DNA from: Candidatus Ruthenibacterium merdavium
Lineage (GTDB): Bacteria > Bacillota > Clostridia > Oscillospirales > Ruminococcaceae
Assembly (NCBI GenBank): GCA_019119935.1
Contig: DWWA01000024.1
Span: forward strand, 1 to 43,894
Direction: 5' to 3'
Length of the DNA stretch: 43,894 nucleotides
Shown here: positions 25,102 through 34,253 of the stretch, one piece after another
How positions within the stretch are numbered: position 1 is the stretch's first letter
How the letters are laid out: the number at the start of each line of letters is the position of its first letter
The notes under the pieces: generated by a model
Seen by the model: only the letters and a program-made list of their open reading frames with translations
Database searches by the model: none
Told to the model about the DNA's origin: nothing
Translations under genes and position numbers: made by a program

Positions 25102-26225
25102 AGAATATGGAAACACGAAAAAAACTGCGCACGGGCTACACCACCGGAACATGCGCCGCCTTGGCTGCAAAAGCTACCGCAGAATATTGGCTGAGCGGAA
25201 AAATGCCGCAGACGGTTTCGGTGGATACGCCGAAAGGGGTCAAGATTACCGTTTGCCCCATGGATGGGGGGCGCGATGACACCGGTGCGATGTGCTGGGT
25301 GCGCAAAGACGGCGGCGATGATATTGACGCGACGCACGGCATGCGAATTGGCGCACGCGTGGAGCCGCTTTCTGCGCCGGAAACGGGCGTTCTCATCGAG
25401 GGCGGCGAAGGCGTCGGCGTTGTGACAAAGCCGGGGCTTGACCAGCCGGTCGGCAACGCGGCTATCAACCGCGTACCGCGCGCAATGATTTCGCAGGCGG
25501 TGCAGGACGTTTGCATCCGTCATCACCATAAAAATGCTTTTCGTGTGGTAATTTTTGCTGAAGGCGGCTGCGAAATTGCGAAAAAAACGTTTAACCCCCA
25601 TCTTGGCATTGTGGGTGGGATTTCTATTTTAGGAACAAGCGGCATTGTCGAGCCAATGAGTGTACAGGCTCTGGTAGATACGATTGACCTTTGCGAAAAA
25701 CAGGCAGCGGCACTGGGTAAAAAGCATTTAATTTTAACTCCCGGCAATTACGGCGAATCTTTTTTGCAGGAAAACCGCATTGCAAGTGATGCCGTTGCCA
25801 TAGTAAAATGCTCTAATTTTATTGGAGAAGCGCTGGACATGGCGGCAGAGTACGGCTTTTCCACGGTATTGCTCGTGGGGCATGTGGGCAAGCTGGTTAA
25901 GCTGGCAGGCGGCATTATGAACACACATTCCCGCTGGGCAGACTGCCGCACCGAGTTGATCTGCGCGCATGCTGCTGTTTGCGGCGCAGGGCGGGTTCTG
26001 TGTCAAGAGTTGATGCAGGCCGCGACCACAGACGCATGTTTGGAACTATTGGGCAAAGCGGGGCTGCAAGAACAGGTGATGGATTCTTTGCTTGCGGCCA
26101 TCCAGGCGCATTTAGAACGCCGCGCCGCAGGCGCTTATCGCGTCGGTGCGGTTTTGTTCTCCAACGAACACGGAGAACTCGGCAGAACAAAAGAAACAGA
26201 GGATTTGATTCATTTATGGAAATGA
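25098..26225 (+). CDS. cbiD: Cobalt-precorrin-5B C1-methyltransferase
   Basis: The 375-residue CbiD methylates C1 of the contracted ring using SAM; it is specific to the anaerobic pathway. The family start LRTGYTTGTCAALAAKA and the C-terminal segment VLLVGHVGKLVKLAGGIMNTHS are clear. The ATG at 25098 overlaps the cbiK stop (ATGA); ATG 25107 is an alternative nine bases later. Length is normal for the family. In this operon it precedes the tetrapyrrole methylase genes cbiL, cbiF and cbiH. Confidence 0.96.
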   Translation: MKNMETRKKLRTGYTTGTCAALAAKATAEYWLSGKMPQTVSVDTPKGVKITVCPMDGGRDDTGAMCWVRKDGGDDIDATHGMRIGARVEPLSAPETGVLIEGGEGVGVVTKPGLDQPVGNAAINRVPRAMISQAVQDVCIRHHHKNAFRVVIFAEGGCEIAKKTFNPHLGIVGGISILGTSGIVEPMSVQALVDTIDLCEKQAAALGKKHLILTPGNYGESFLQENRIASDAVAIVKCSNFIGEALDMAAEYGFSTVLLVGHVGKLVKLAGGIMNTHSRWADCRTELICAHAAVCGAGRVLCQELMQAATTDACLELLGKAGLQEQVMDSLLAAIQAHLERRAAGAYRVGAVLFSNEHGELGRTKETEDLIHLWK

Positions 26226-26911
26226 CAAAAAAAGGTGTATTTTACGGAGTGGGCATTGGTCCGGGCGACCCCGAACTGCTGACTTTAAAAGCGGTGCGGG
26301 TTTTGGAGTCTTGTCATGTGATTGCCGCCCCGCAGACCAAAAGCGAGCAAATGCTGGCGCTTGACATTGCAAGTGCGGCAGTGGATTTATCGAACAAAGA
26401 GATTGTGCCGCTGTTTTTCACCATGGAGCGCGACAAAGAGCGCCAGCGCGCCGCACATTTAGAAGCGGCAGACCGTTTGGAAGTTTATCTCGCAGACGGG
26501 CAGGATGTCGCAATGTTGAATTTAGGCGACGTTTCCATTTATGCAACTTATTCCTACCTGATGGAAATTTTTAAAGAGCGCGGATATGAAACGGTCATGA
26601 TTCCGGGAGTGCCCAGCTTTTGTGCCGTTGCCGCACGCCTTGGTGAAAGTTTAACCGAGATGAACACCCCTCTTCATATTTTGCCTGCCGGGGCTGTGCC
26701 GCTTTCCGAGGCACTTTCCATGTCCGGCACCAAAGTGCTGATGAAATCAGGAAAACGCCTGCATGAAGTGGCCGATGCACTTGATCGTCAAGGCCTTCTT
26801 TCTCATGCCAAAATGGTAAAAAATTGCGGCTTGCCGGATGAACGAGTCTGCACTGACTTATATGCGCAGGAGTCCGCGGGATATTTTGCAACAATCATTG
26901 TAAAGGAGTAA
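26222..26911 (+). CDS. cbiL: Cobalt-factor II / precorrin-2 C20-methyltransferase
   Basis: The 229-residue protein belongs to the tetrapyrrole methylase family. GVFYGVGIGPGDPELLTLKAV is the SAM-binding N terminus, NLGDVSIYATYSYLM the second conserved block and IPGVPSFCAVAARLGESL the third; this combination is characteristic of CbiL/CobI rather than other corrin methylases. It adds the C20 methyl group needed for ring contraction. ATG 26222 overlaps the cbiD stop as ATGA; an in-frame ATG at 26216 is the alternative. Neither has a strong ribosome binding site, so translational coupling is likely. Confidence 0.94.
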   Translation: MTKKGVFYGVGIGPGDPELLTLKAVRVLESCHVIAAPQTKSEQMLALDIASAAVDLSNKEIVPLFFTMERDKERQRAAHLEAADRLEVYLADGQDVAMLNLGDVSIYATYSYLMEIFKERGYETVMIPGVPSFCAVAARLGESLTEMNTPLHILPAGAVPLSEALSMSGTKVLMKSGKRLHEVADALDRQGLLSHAKMVKNCGLPDERVCTDLYAQESAGYFATIIVKE

Positions 26912-26915
26912 GCCG

Positions 26916-27671
26916 ATGGTTCATTTCGTGGGAGCCGGGCCGGGCGCGCCCGATTTAATCACACTGCGGGGCGCCCGCCTTTTACAGACGGCCGACGTGA
27001 TTATTTATGCCGGAAGCCTTGTCAATGAAGCATTGCTCGAAAACGCAAAGCAAGGCTGTGAAATTTACAACAGTGCGCACATGACGTTGGAAGAGGTGCT
27101 GCACGTCATACGCATGGCGCATAAAGCCGGAAAAGACGTGGTGCGTCTTCACACGGGTGACCCTTGTTTGTTCGGCGCGATTCGCGAGCAAATGGATGCC
27201 TTGCAAAAAATGGGAATTGCCTATGATGATACGCCCGGCGTTTCCAGTTTTTGCGCCGCAGCGGCAGCACTCGGTGCAGAGTATACCCTGCCGGGAGTGA
27301 GTCAAAGCGTTATTATCACGCGCATGGAGGGGCGCACTCCGGTTCCCGAGCGCGAAAAGTTGGAAATTTTGGCACAGCATGGTACTTCGATGGTGCTGTT
27401 TCTGTCTGCCGGAATGACTCAGCGCGTGCAGGATGCCCTCTTAGCCGGCGACTATACAGCGGATACACCCGCCGCAATTGTCTATAAAGCATCATGGACG
27501 GACGAAAAAACGGTGCGGTGCACAGTGGGAACGCTGGCACAAGCCGCCGAAGAAAACGCAATTTCCAAAACAGCACTTCTTTTGATCGGCGATTTTCTGG
27601 GGCAGGATTATGACAGAAGCCTCCTTTATCATCCGTCTTTTGAAACAGAATTCAGAAAGGCAAGCAAATGA
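26916..27671 (+). CDS. cbiF: Cobalt-precorrin-4 C11-methyltransferase
   Basis: The 251-residue tetrapyrrole methylase starts MVHFVGAGPGAPDLITLRGARLLQTADVIIYAGSLVN, the distinctive CbiF/CobM opening. Later blocks are RLHTGDPCLFGAIREQMDAL and TPGVSSFCAAAAALGAEYTLPGVSQ. It methylates C11 of the macrocycle with SAM. ATG 26916 follows AAAGGAG at a good distance, 4 bases after the cbiL stop. The gene ends in an ATGA overlap with cbiG. Confidence 0.95.
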   Translation: MVHFVGAGPGAPDLITLRGARLLQTADVIIYAGSLVNEALLENAKQGCEIYNSAHMTLEEVLHVIRMAHKAGKDVVRLHTGDPCLFGAIREQMDALQKMGIAYDDTPGVSSFCAAAAALGAEYTLPGVSQSVIITRMEGRTPVPEREKLEILAQHGTSMVLFLSAGMTQRVQDALLAGDYTADTPAAIVYKASWTDEKTVRCTVGTLAQAAEENAISKTALLLIGDFLGQDYDRSLLYHPSFETEFRKASK

Positions 27672-28660
27672 GCCTTTATTATCTCGCTTTTACAGAAAAA
27701 GGAACCAATCTCGCCCGCGCCATGGCGCGGCATACGGGCGGGGAGGTGTTCCGGAGCGGAAAACCGCTGACGGCGGCGCAGTGGACGGATCGCCATTTTC
27801 AAAAAGGGAATGTCCTTGTGTTTATCGGTGCATGCGGCATTGCAGTGAGAAGCATCGCGCCGTATATAAAAGACAAAACGAGCGACCCTGCCGTTCTCGT
27901 AGCGGATGAAGCGGGACAGTATGTAATCCCGATTTTATCCGGACATTTAGGCTGTGCCAATGACTGGGCGCGCATTCTTGCCGAAAAAATCGGGGCAGTG
28001 CCCGTTTTAACTACGGCTACCGATGTGCGCGGCGTTTTTGCTGTGGACGAGTGGGCAAAGCGGCAAAATATGGCGCTTTGTCATAAACAGAATATTGTCA
28101 CTTGTTCGTCGCGTCTTTTGGCCGGAAAGGAAGTTGTCTTTTCTTCTCCGTGGGAAATCAAGGGAACGCCGCCGGCAAATATTATGCTGACACAAAACGG
28201 ACAAGCACAGGTTGTTGTCAGCGTGTTTCGCCAGCCTGAGAATGTCTTGCATCTTGTTCCGCGCATTGTGGTGCTTGGGGTCGGGTGCCGCCGCGGAGTC
28301 AGTACAGAACAGTTTTCTGAACAGATGGACCGGTTTTTTAATAAAACAGGTTTGTGCATGGAATCTTTGTGTGCTGTGGCGAGCATTGATATTAAGAAAG
28401 ATGAACCGGCGCTGACAGAATTTTGCAGCCGGAACTCGCTGCCCTTGCTGACTTACTCGGCACAGGAGCTTGCCGCTGTGGAAGGAACATTTTCGGCTTC
28501 GGAGTTTGTGCAAAAAACGGTTGGCGTGGAAAATGTGTGCGAACGCGCCGCATGCCTTGGCGCAAAGGGAACGATTTTGCTTTCTAAACAGGCAAGCGGC
28601 GGGGTAACCGTTGCCGCGGCACAAAAAGAATTTACACCGGATTGGAGTTGGACAGATTGA
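27668..28660 (+). CDS. cbiG: Cobalt-precorrin-5A hydrolase
   Basis: The 330-residue CbiG opens the delta-lactone of cobalt-precorrin-5A and releases acetaldehyde, a step unique to the anaerobic pathway. The N-terminal domain holds VFIGACGIAVRSIAPYIKDKTSDPAVLVADE and YVIPILSGHLGCANDWA, conserved in the family. The C-terminal domain begins near residue 200 with VVLGVGCRRGVS and ends with KQASGGVTVAAA. It starts at ATG 27668 overlapping the cbiF stop and is of normal length. Confidence 0.95.
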   Translation: MSLYYLAFTEKGTNLARAMARHTGGEVFRSGKPLTAAQWTDRHFQKGNVLVFIGACGIAVRSIAPYIKDKTSDPAVLVADEAGQYVIPILSGHLGCANDWARILAEKIGAVPVLTTATDVRGVFAVDEWAKRQNMALCHKQNIVTCSSRLLAGKEVVFSSPWEIKGTPPANIMLTQNGQAQVVVSVFRQPENVLHLVPRIVVLGVGCRRGVSTEQFSEQMDRFFNKTGLCMESLCAVASIDIKKDEPALTEFCSRNSLPLLTYSAQELAAVEGTFSASEFVQKTVGVENVCERAACLGAKGTILLSKQASGGVTVAAAQKEFTPDWSWTD

Positions 28661-29388
28661 AGCACCTTTATGTCGTTGGCCTGGGGCCGGGCGGTGCCGA
28701 GTTTATGACCGGACAGGCCATACAGGCGCTGAGCCGCGCCGAGGTTCTTTGCGGATATACCGTTTATATTGATTTGGTTCGCCCCCTTTTTCCTGAAAAA
28801 GAAGTATTTACCACCCCCATGACGCAGGAGCTCGAACGCTGCCGCCGCGCGCTGGAGTTGGCACAGCAGGGGAAAACGGTTGCGATGGTGTGCAGCGGCG
28901 ATGCAGGCGTTTACGGAATGGCCGGGCCGATTTTGCAAATGGCGCCGGAGTTTCCCGATGTGGAAATCGAAGTGGTGTCCGGCGTAAGTGCTGCACTTTC
29001 GGGCGCGGCCGTGCTGGGTGCACCCCTGATGCATGATTTTTGCGTAATTTCACTTTCCGACCTGCTCACCCCGTGGGAAGTCATTGAAAATCGGCTCGAA
29101 TGTGCCGCAAAAGGCGATTTTTCCATTTGCCTTTATAACCCTTCTTCGAAAAAACGGGCGGGTTATTTGGCACGCGCCTGTGAAATCCTGCTTGCTCATC
29201 GATCGCCGCAAACCGTTTGCGGCTGGGTCAAAAATATCGGGCGCGAGGGTCAGGAATCGAAAGTTCTTTCCCTTGAGGAGCTGAAGGGAGAAACGCTTGA
29301 TATGTTTACCACCGTATTCATCGGAGCATCAAGCACACAGGATATTTGCGGGCGTATGGTAACGCCGCGGGGGTACGAGAGAAAATGA
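28657..29388 (+). CDS. cbiH: Cobalt-factor III C17-methyltransferase (ring contraction)
   Basis: The 243-residue tetrapyrrole methylase contains HLYVVGLGPGGAEFMTGQA at the N terminus, VLCGYTVYIDLV, MVCSGDAGVYGMAGPIL and VSGVSAALSGAAVLGAPLMHDFCVISLSDLLTPW, all diagnostic of CbiH/CobJ. It methylates C17 and contracts the ring. The start is taken as TTG at 28657, nine bases after GGAG and overlapping the cbiG stop (TTGA); TTG at 28642 would add five residues. There is no fused ferredoxin or extra domain. Confidence 0.94.
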   Translation: MKHLYVVGLGPGGAEFMTGQAIQALSRAEVLCGYTVYIDLVRPLFPEKEVFTTPMTQELERCRRALELAQQGKTVAMVCSGDAGVYGMAGPILQMAPEFPDVEIEVVSGVSAALSGAAVLGAPLMHDFCVISLSDLLTPWEVIENRLECAAKGDFSICLYNPSSKKRAGYLARACEILLAHRSPQTVCGWVKNIGREGQESKVLSLEELKGETLDMFTTVFIGASSTQDICGRMVTPRGYERK

Positions 29389-30128
29389 ACATTGTGCTGT
29401 TCGGCGGCACAAGTGACGGGCGCATTCTTACAGAACGTCTAATCGCTTTAGGCGCTTACGTGACAGTTTGTGTCGCAACGGAATACGGCGAAGAACAAAT
29501 GCGGCAAACAGCGGGCTGCCGTGTACTGTGCGGAAGGAAAAGCGCGCAGGAAATGGCGGGTCTGCTTTCCAAAGCAGACCTTTGTATTGATGCGACACAC
29601 CCCTATGCAGCCGAAGCCAGCCGTCAAATTGCGGCGGCGGCAAAGGAGAGCGGTGTACAGCTTTTTCGTCTGCTCCGTGCCGAAGCGCACACCCCGCAGG
29701 AAAGCGGTGTGCTCTTTGCCGAAAACGCAGTGCATGCCGCCGAACTCTTACAGAAAACAACGGGAAATATTTTTCTCGCAACCGGCGCAAAAGAGGTAAG
29801 TGCTTACCAAACTTTGCCGCCCCAGCGCCTTTATGTGCGGGTATTGCCGATGCAGGAAAGCCTGCGCTCATGTGAAGATGCGGGGATTCCTAGGGCGCAT
29901 ATTTGTGCAATGCAAGGCCCTTTTTCCAAAGCGTTCAACCTTGCATTGCTTCGTCAATGGGACATTCGCTGGATGGTGACAAAAGACAGCGGGGACGCAG
30001 GCGGATTTTCCGAAAAAACACAGGCGGCACGCGAGGCAGGTGTGGGCCTGATCGTACTGCGAAGGCCTGAAGAACAGGGCATGACGATGGAAGAAATCCT
30101 CAAAGAATGTGAAAGGAAAATGCAATGA
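29385..30128 (+). CDS. cbiJ: Cobalt-precorrin-6A reductase
   Basis: The 247-residue CbiJ/CobK protein reduces the macrocycle with NAD(P)H. It begins MNIVLFGGTSDGRILTERL, a Rossmann-like start, with CIDATHPYAAEASRQI, LLRAEAHTPQ, VFLATG-like IFLATGAKEV, and DIRWMVTKDSGDAGGFSEK near the end, all family hallmarks. ATG 29385 overlaps the cbiH stop as ATGA. It precedes the CbiE-CbiT fusion, which acts on its product. Confidence 0.94.
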   Translation: MNIVLFGGTSDGRILTERLIALGAYVTVCVATEYGEEQMRQTAGCRVLCGRKSAQEMAGLLSKADLCIDATHPYAAEASRQIAAAAKESGVQLFRLLRAEAHTPQESGVLFAENAVHAAELLQKTTGNIFLATGAKEVSAYQTLPPQRLYVRVLPMQESLRSCEDAGIPRAHICAMQGPFSKAFNLALLRQWDIRWMVTKDSGDAGGFSEKTQAAREAGVGLIVLRRPEEQGMTMEEILKECERKMQ

Positions 30129-31333
30129 AAATCAGTTTGATTGGCATGGGCTTCGGCGGAGAAGATGCACTCACCGGGCAGGCGAAAGAAGCGTTCCTGC
30201 ACGCACAGCTTATCATCGGTGCGCCGCGTCTCACTGAAAGTTTAAGCGAAACTGTGCGCGGCCGTGCCGAGATTTTTGAAAGCATTCAAACAAAAGAAAT
30301 CGCCCGGCGCATTTCCGGTTTTCAAGGAACGCACGTTTGTGTGCTTTTCAGCGGCGATACGGGGTTTTATTCCGGTGCGCGTCATTTGGAAAAAGCACTT
30401 TTGGAAATCGGGAAATATGAATGTGAATACTGCCCCGGCATTTCAAGTGTTCAGATGCTGGCCGCAAAACTGCACCGTCCGTGGCAAGACTGGAAGCTGG
30501 TTTCCGCGCACGGCGTTTCCTGCTGCGCTGCGGCAGAAATTGATGAAGTGCGTCCGACATTTTTCTTAACCGGGGGCACGTTGACCGCGCACGAAATTTG
30601 CCGCCAGCTGACGCAGGCGGGGATGGGTGCTTTGGAAGTAACCGCCGGTCAAGAACTGTTTACGCCGCGTGAGCGCGTTATTACGGCCAGTGCGGCGGAA
30701 CTTGCCAAAGAAACCTTTTCTTCGCTGACGGTTTTGCTGGCAGAGCCGTTTGAAAAACCCTTTTGCCATGCAGGTATGCCCGATGACAGCTTTATTCGAG
30801 GCAAAACACCCATGACAAAGCAGGAAGTGCGCGCCGCCATCATGGCAAAACTTGCGCTGCGCCCCGAAGAAACCGTCTGGGACGTAGGAGCGGGTACCGG
30901 CAGTGTCAGCGTGGAAATGGCGCGGGCCGCTTTTCGCGGCAAAGCTTACGCCATTGAGCGAAACGAAGAAGCCTGCGCGTTGATTGAGCAAAACAAACAA
31001 AAGTTTGCCGCGTGGAATCTGCACATTCAAAAAGGCAAAGCGCCGGACGCACTTTCCGAACTGCCTGCGCCGGATGCCGTGTTTATCGGGGGAAGCGGCG
31101 GAAACATGAAAGAAATTATCCGGCTGGTGTACGAAAAGAACGAAAAGGCCCGCATCTGCGTCACGGCCATTGCACCCGAAAGCCTTTCGGCGGCAGTCGA
31201 AGCGCTGCGCGAACACGGCAAACAAGCGGAAATCACACAGATTTCAGCGGCACGTTCACGGCCTGTCGGTGGTTTACACATGATGGAAGCATTAAACCCC
31301 ATTTGGATTGTCACGGAGGGCTGTCATGCGTAA
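30125..31333 (+). CDS. cbiET: CbiE-CbiT fusion: precorrin-6B C5,15-methyltransferase/C12 decarboxylase
   Basis: The 402-residue protein joins two enzymes. Residues 1 to about 205 are a CbiE-type tetrapyrrole methylase (ISLIGMGFGGEDALTGQA, CVLFSGDTGFYSGARHL, YCPGISSVQMLAAKL). Residues about 225 to 402 are a CbiT-type Rossmann methyltransferase (MTKQEVRAAIMAKLAL, then the SAM loop VWDVGAGTGSVSVEMA near residue 255). Together they methylate C5 and C15 and remove the C12 acetate carboxyl. The arrangement mirrors CobL of the aerobic pathway and is known from several anaerobes. ATG 30125 overlaps the cbiJ stop and follows AAAGGA. Confidence 0.95.
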   Translation: MKISLIGMGFGGEDALTGQAKEAFLHAQLIIGAPRLTESLSETVRGRAEIFESIQTKEIARRISGFQGTHVCVLFSGDTGFYSGARHLEKALLEIGKYECEYCPGISSVQMLAAKLHRPWQDWKLVSAHGVSCCAAAEIDEVRPTFFLTGGTLTAHEICRQLTQAGMGALEVTAGQELFTPRERVITASAAELAKETFSSLTVLLAEPFEKPFCHAGMPDDSFIRGKTPMTKQEVRAAIMAKLALRPEETVWDVGAGTGSVSVEMARAAFRGKAYAIERNEEACALIEQNKQKFAAWNLHIQKGKAPDALSELPAPDAVFIGGSGGNMKEIIRLVYEKNEKARICVTAIAPESLSAAVEALREHGKQAEITQISAARSRPVGGLHMMEALNPIWIVTEGCHA

Positions 31334-32702
31334 ATTGATGCTCGCCGCGCTCTCCTCCGGCGGCGGAAAAACCCTGATTGCCGCCGGGCTTGGCCTTGCG
31401 CTTCAAAAAAAAGGCTTGCGCGTCAGCGCGTTTAAATGCGGCCCGGATTATATTGACCCTATGTTTCATGAAGCGGCGATCAGAAAGCCCTGCCGTCATT
31501 TGGATTTATTCCTTTCGGGAAAAGAAACGGTGTGTAACCTTTTGGACAATGCCGCCAAAGACAGCGACTTTGCTTTATGCGAGGGCGTTATGGGGTTTTA
31601 TGACGGGCTGGGAGGAACAACGACAAGAGCCTCCACGTGGGAGGTAGCCGATGCTGCCGATATCCCGGTTGTTTTGGTAGTGCAGCCAAAAGGAACCAGC
31701 GTGACGCTGGCGGCGCAGATCGCTGGGCTTGTTGGGTTTCGGAAACCCAGCCACATCTGCGGCGTGATTCTAAATCAATGCGCACGCCCCATGTTTGAAA
31801 TACTTGCCCCCATGCTGGAACGGGAAACCGGCCTTGCAGTTTTAGGCTATGTGCCGCATTTACCGCAAGCCGAAATTGAAAGCCGACATCTCGGGCTTTG
31901 CACCGCAGGCGAGATCGACCATTTGCAAAAACGCCTTTCAGAGATTGCGCAAGCGCTGGAAGAAACAGTAGATATCGGGCGTTTACTGGAGCTCAGCGCA
32001 GAACACGTACCCGCGAAAATCAGTGAGAGCAAACCGCTTGAACACAATGCGTCAGTGCGCATTGCCGTAGCGCGGGACGAAGCTTTTTGCTTTTATTATG
32101 AAGAGAATTTCGAAGAACTTCGCCGCCATGGCGCCGAACTCGTATTTTTCAGCCCGCTGAATGACGAAGTGTTACCGAAAAACTGTGCCGGGCTGTACCT
32201 CGGCGGTGGCTACCCGGAACTTTACGCTGAGCGTCTGCAAAAGAACCACACCATGCGCGCTGAAATTACCCGCGCGGCAAAAAGCGGCCTTCCCATCATT
32301 GCCGAGTGCGGCGGGTTTCTCTATTTGGGAAAGTCGTTGGAAAGCCCGGAAGGGAAAAACTATGACATGTGCGGGGTCTTGGACGGGCACGGGCAGAAGG
32401 GAACTCGTCCGGTGCGTTTTGGGTATGCAACCTTAACAGCGCAAACAGACGGCCTTTTATGTAAAAAAGGGGAACACTTTCCCATTCATTCGTTTCATTA
32501 CTGGGATTCTACGGAAAACGGCGCGGATTTTATCGCCGAAAAACCCGTCGGTACAAGAAAATGGCGCTGCGGAATTCATCAAAAGCGTCTGTATGCGGGG
32601 TTCGGACATCTCTATTTCCCCGGGATTCCCGGCGCGGCACAGCGTTTTGTAACAGCGGCAAAGGAGTATCAAAATGATCGAATTGAAAACATTTCTGGCT
32701 GA
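31326..32702 (+). CDS. cbiA: Cobyrinate a,c-diamide synthase
   Basis: The 458-residue CbiA amidates the a and c acetate side chains using glutamine and ATP. The N-terminal dethiobiotin-synthetase-like domain has the P-loop LSSGGGKT (Lys15) and KCGPDYIDPMFH. The C-terminal class I glutamine amidotransferase domain has GGGYPELYAE, the nucleophile Cys328 in IIAECGGFLYLG, and the catalytic His region HSFHYWDS. ATG 31326 follows GAGGGC and overlaps cbiET by 8 bases; an upstream in-frame start at 31308 is less likely. Confidence 0.95.
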   Translation: MRKLMLAALSSGGGKTLIAAGLGLALQKKGLRVSAFKCGPDYIDPMFHEAAIRKPCRHLDLFLSGKETVCNLLDNAAKDSDFALCEGVMGFYDGLGGTTTRASTWEVADAADIPVVLVVQPKGTSVTLAAQIAGLVGFRKPSHICGVILNQCARPMFEILAPMLERETGLAVLGYVPHLPQAEIESRHLGLCTAGEIDHLQKRLSEIAQALEETVDIGRLLELSAEHVPAKISESKPLEHNASVRIAVARDEAFCFYYEENFEELRRHGAELVFFSPLNDEVLPKNCAGLYLGGGYPELYAERLQKNHTMRAEITRAAKSGLPIIAECGGFLYLGKSLESPEGKNYDMCGVLDGHGQKGTRPVRFGYATLTAQTDGLLCKKGEHFPIHSFHYWDSTENGADFIAEKPVGTRKWRCGIHQKRLYAGFGHLYFPGIPGAAQRFVTAAKEYQNDRIENISG

Positions 32703-33738
32703 GATTTCTCCGGCGAATGAAGCGGCGGCCCGGCGTGCAAAAGCGCACTGGGATAACTGCGCAAAACCACTGGGAAGTTTGGGGCTTTTAGAGGAAATGG
32801 TCATCCGCATCGCGGCGCTGAAAGAAACTGAAAAGATTTGCCTGCCGAAGAAAACTCTCGCGGTATTTTGCGCCGACAACGGCGTCGTTCAGCAGGGCGT
32901 GAGTCAGTCCGGCAGTGAAGTGACAGCTCATGTCACCGATAACCTTGCGGCCGGGCGCACCTCGGCGTGCCGAATGGCGCGCGTAGCGGGGTGCCGTGTT
33001 GTTCCGGTCGATATGGGCGTTTTGGATTATCCCTCCACAAAAGGGGTGCTTTCGCGCCGCGTAAGAAACGGCACGGAAGATATCACCCAGCATCCTGCCA
33101 TGACCCGTGAAGAAGCGCTGAAAGCCATTGAAACCGGGATTTCTTTAGCAAAAGAGCTGGACGCCGATTTGCTGGCAACAGGGGAAATGGGCATCGGCAA
33201 CACCACGACGGCCAGCGCAGTAGCGGCGGCCCTGCTTGGCGTTTCACCCAAAGAGGTGACAGGGCGCGGCGCCGGGCTGTCGGATGCAGGCCTTACAAAA
33301 AAGCAAGCGGCAATTGAAACAGCACTTTCTTTGCATCGGCCCGACCCTAAAGATCCTATTGACGTGCTTTGTAAAGTGGGCGGGCTCGATTTAGCGGCGA
33401 TGTGCGGCATGTTTTTAGGCGGTGCGGCGTATCGCGTGCCGGTGCTCGCAGACGGCTTTATCTCTAATGTTGCGGCGCTTTGCGCCATACAGCTTTGCCC
33501 AAACGCGAAAAAAGCGATTTTTGCAAGCCATCTTTCCGCAGAACCGGCGGCAAAAATGCTCGAGGAGCATTTGACGCTTCATCCCATTCTGCAGGCAGGA
33601 ATGCGCTTAGGCGAGGGGACGGGAGCTGTCGCTGTCATGCCGCTTTTGGATATGGCGCTCGCGGTTTACAATGAATCTTACACTTTTGAAGAGTGCGGCA
33701 TTGACGCCTACCAGCCGCAGCAGGGGGAAACATGCTGA
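32674..33738 (+). CDS. cobT: Nicotinate-nucleotide:dimethylbenzimidazole phosphoribosyltransferase
   Basis: The 354-residue CobT activates the lower-ligand base to its alpha-ribotide phosphate. Family blocks are KPLGSLGLLEEM, VFCADNGVVQQGVSQS, ATGEMGIGNTTTASAV, GRGAGLSD and RLGEGTGAVAVMPLL, where Glu314 is the catalytic base (Glu317 in Salmonella). It overlaps cbiA by 29 bases, but AAAGGAG stands at 32661-32667 in front of ATG 32674, so the start is secure. No dimethylbenzimidazole synthesis gene (bluB or bza) is in the window, so the base may be scavenged or be another benzimidazole or purine. Confidence 0.96.
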   Translation: MIELKTFLAEISPANEAAARRAKAHWDNCAKPLGSLGLLEEMVIRIAALKETEKICLPKKTLAVFCADNGVVQQGVSQSGSEVTAHVTDNLAAGRTSACRMARVAGCRVVPVDMGVLDYPSTKGVLSRRVRNGTEDITQHPAMTREEALKAIETGISLAKELDADLLATGEMGIGNTTTASAVAAALLGVSPKEVTGRGAGLSDAGLTKKQAAIETALSLHRPDPKDPIDVLCKVGGLDLAAMCGMFLGGAAYRVPVLADGFISNVAALCAIQLCPNAKKAIFASHLSAEPAAKMLEEHLTLHPILQAGMRLGEGTGAVAVMPLLDMALAVYNESYTFEECGIDAYQPQQGETC

Positions 33739-34253
33739 TCTTGGTCGTTGGCGGCGCAGCATGCGGAAAGAGCGCATTTGCAGAATCGCTTGCCTGTCAA
33801 GGTGCTTTGCCGCGGGTGTATATCGCCACCATGCAAGCAATGGACGAAGAGTGCGAAATACGCATTGCGCGCCACCGGGAAATGCGCGCCGGAAAAGGTT
33901 TTAGCACGCTGGAATGTCCGCTCGGGCTTGCAGACGCGGACATTCCAGCCAAAACAGCGCTTTTAGAATGTCTTTCCAATTTGGCCGCCAATGAAATGTT
34001 TGCCCCCGGTATGACACCGCAAAAAGCGAAGCAGAATATTTTAAACGGCATTGACCTGCTTTGCCGCCGGTGCGAACGGGTTGTGATTGTTTCCAATGAG
34101 ATTTTTTGCGACGGCATTGACTACGATGCCTCCACACAGGCATACCGCGTGCTTTTGGCGCAGTTAAACCGCGCCATTGCCGAGCGCGCAGACTGTGTCT
34201 TTGAAGTGGTTCACGGTATTCCGATCAGGCATAAAGGGGGAACACACGAGTGA
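33732..34253 (+). CDS. cobU: Adenosylcobinamide kinase / adenosylcobinamide-phosphate guanylyltransferase, full-size copy
   Basis: The 173-residue CobU phosphorylates adenosylcobinamide and attaches GMP. It has the P-loop GGAACGKS (Lys13), YIATMQAMDEE, and RIARHREMR with His48 in the position of the guanylylated His46 of Salmonella CobU, followed by LLECLSN. One oddity: the C-terminal block that normally reads NEVGxGIVP is altered to NEIFCDGIDYD, although the following AYRVLLAQLNRAIAERAD and GIPIRHKG are recognisable. ATG 33732 overlaps the cobT stop by 7 bases. A second, much shorter CobU-like gene lies downstream at 35023 and has the intact block that this copy lacks. Confidence 0.93.
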   Translation: MLILVVGGAACGKSAFAESLACQGALPRVYIATMQAMDEECEIRIARHREMRAGKGFSTLECPLGLADADIPAKTALLECLSNLAANEMFAPGMTPQKAKQNILNGIDLLCRRCERVVIVSNEIFCDGIDYDASTQAYRVLLAQLNRAIAERADCVFEVVHGIPIRHKGGTHE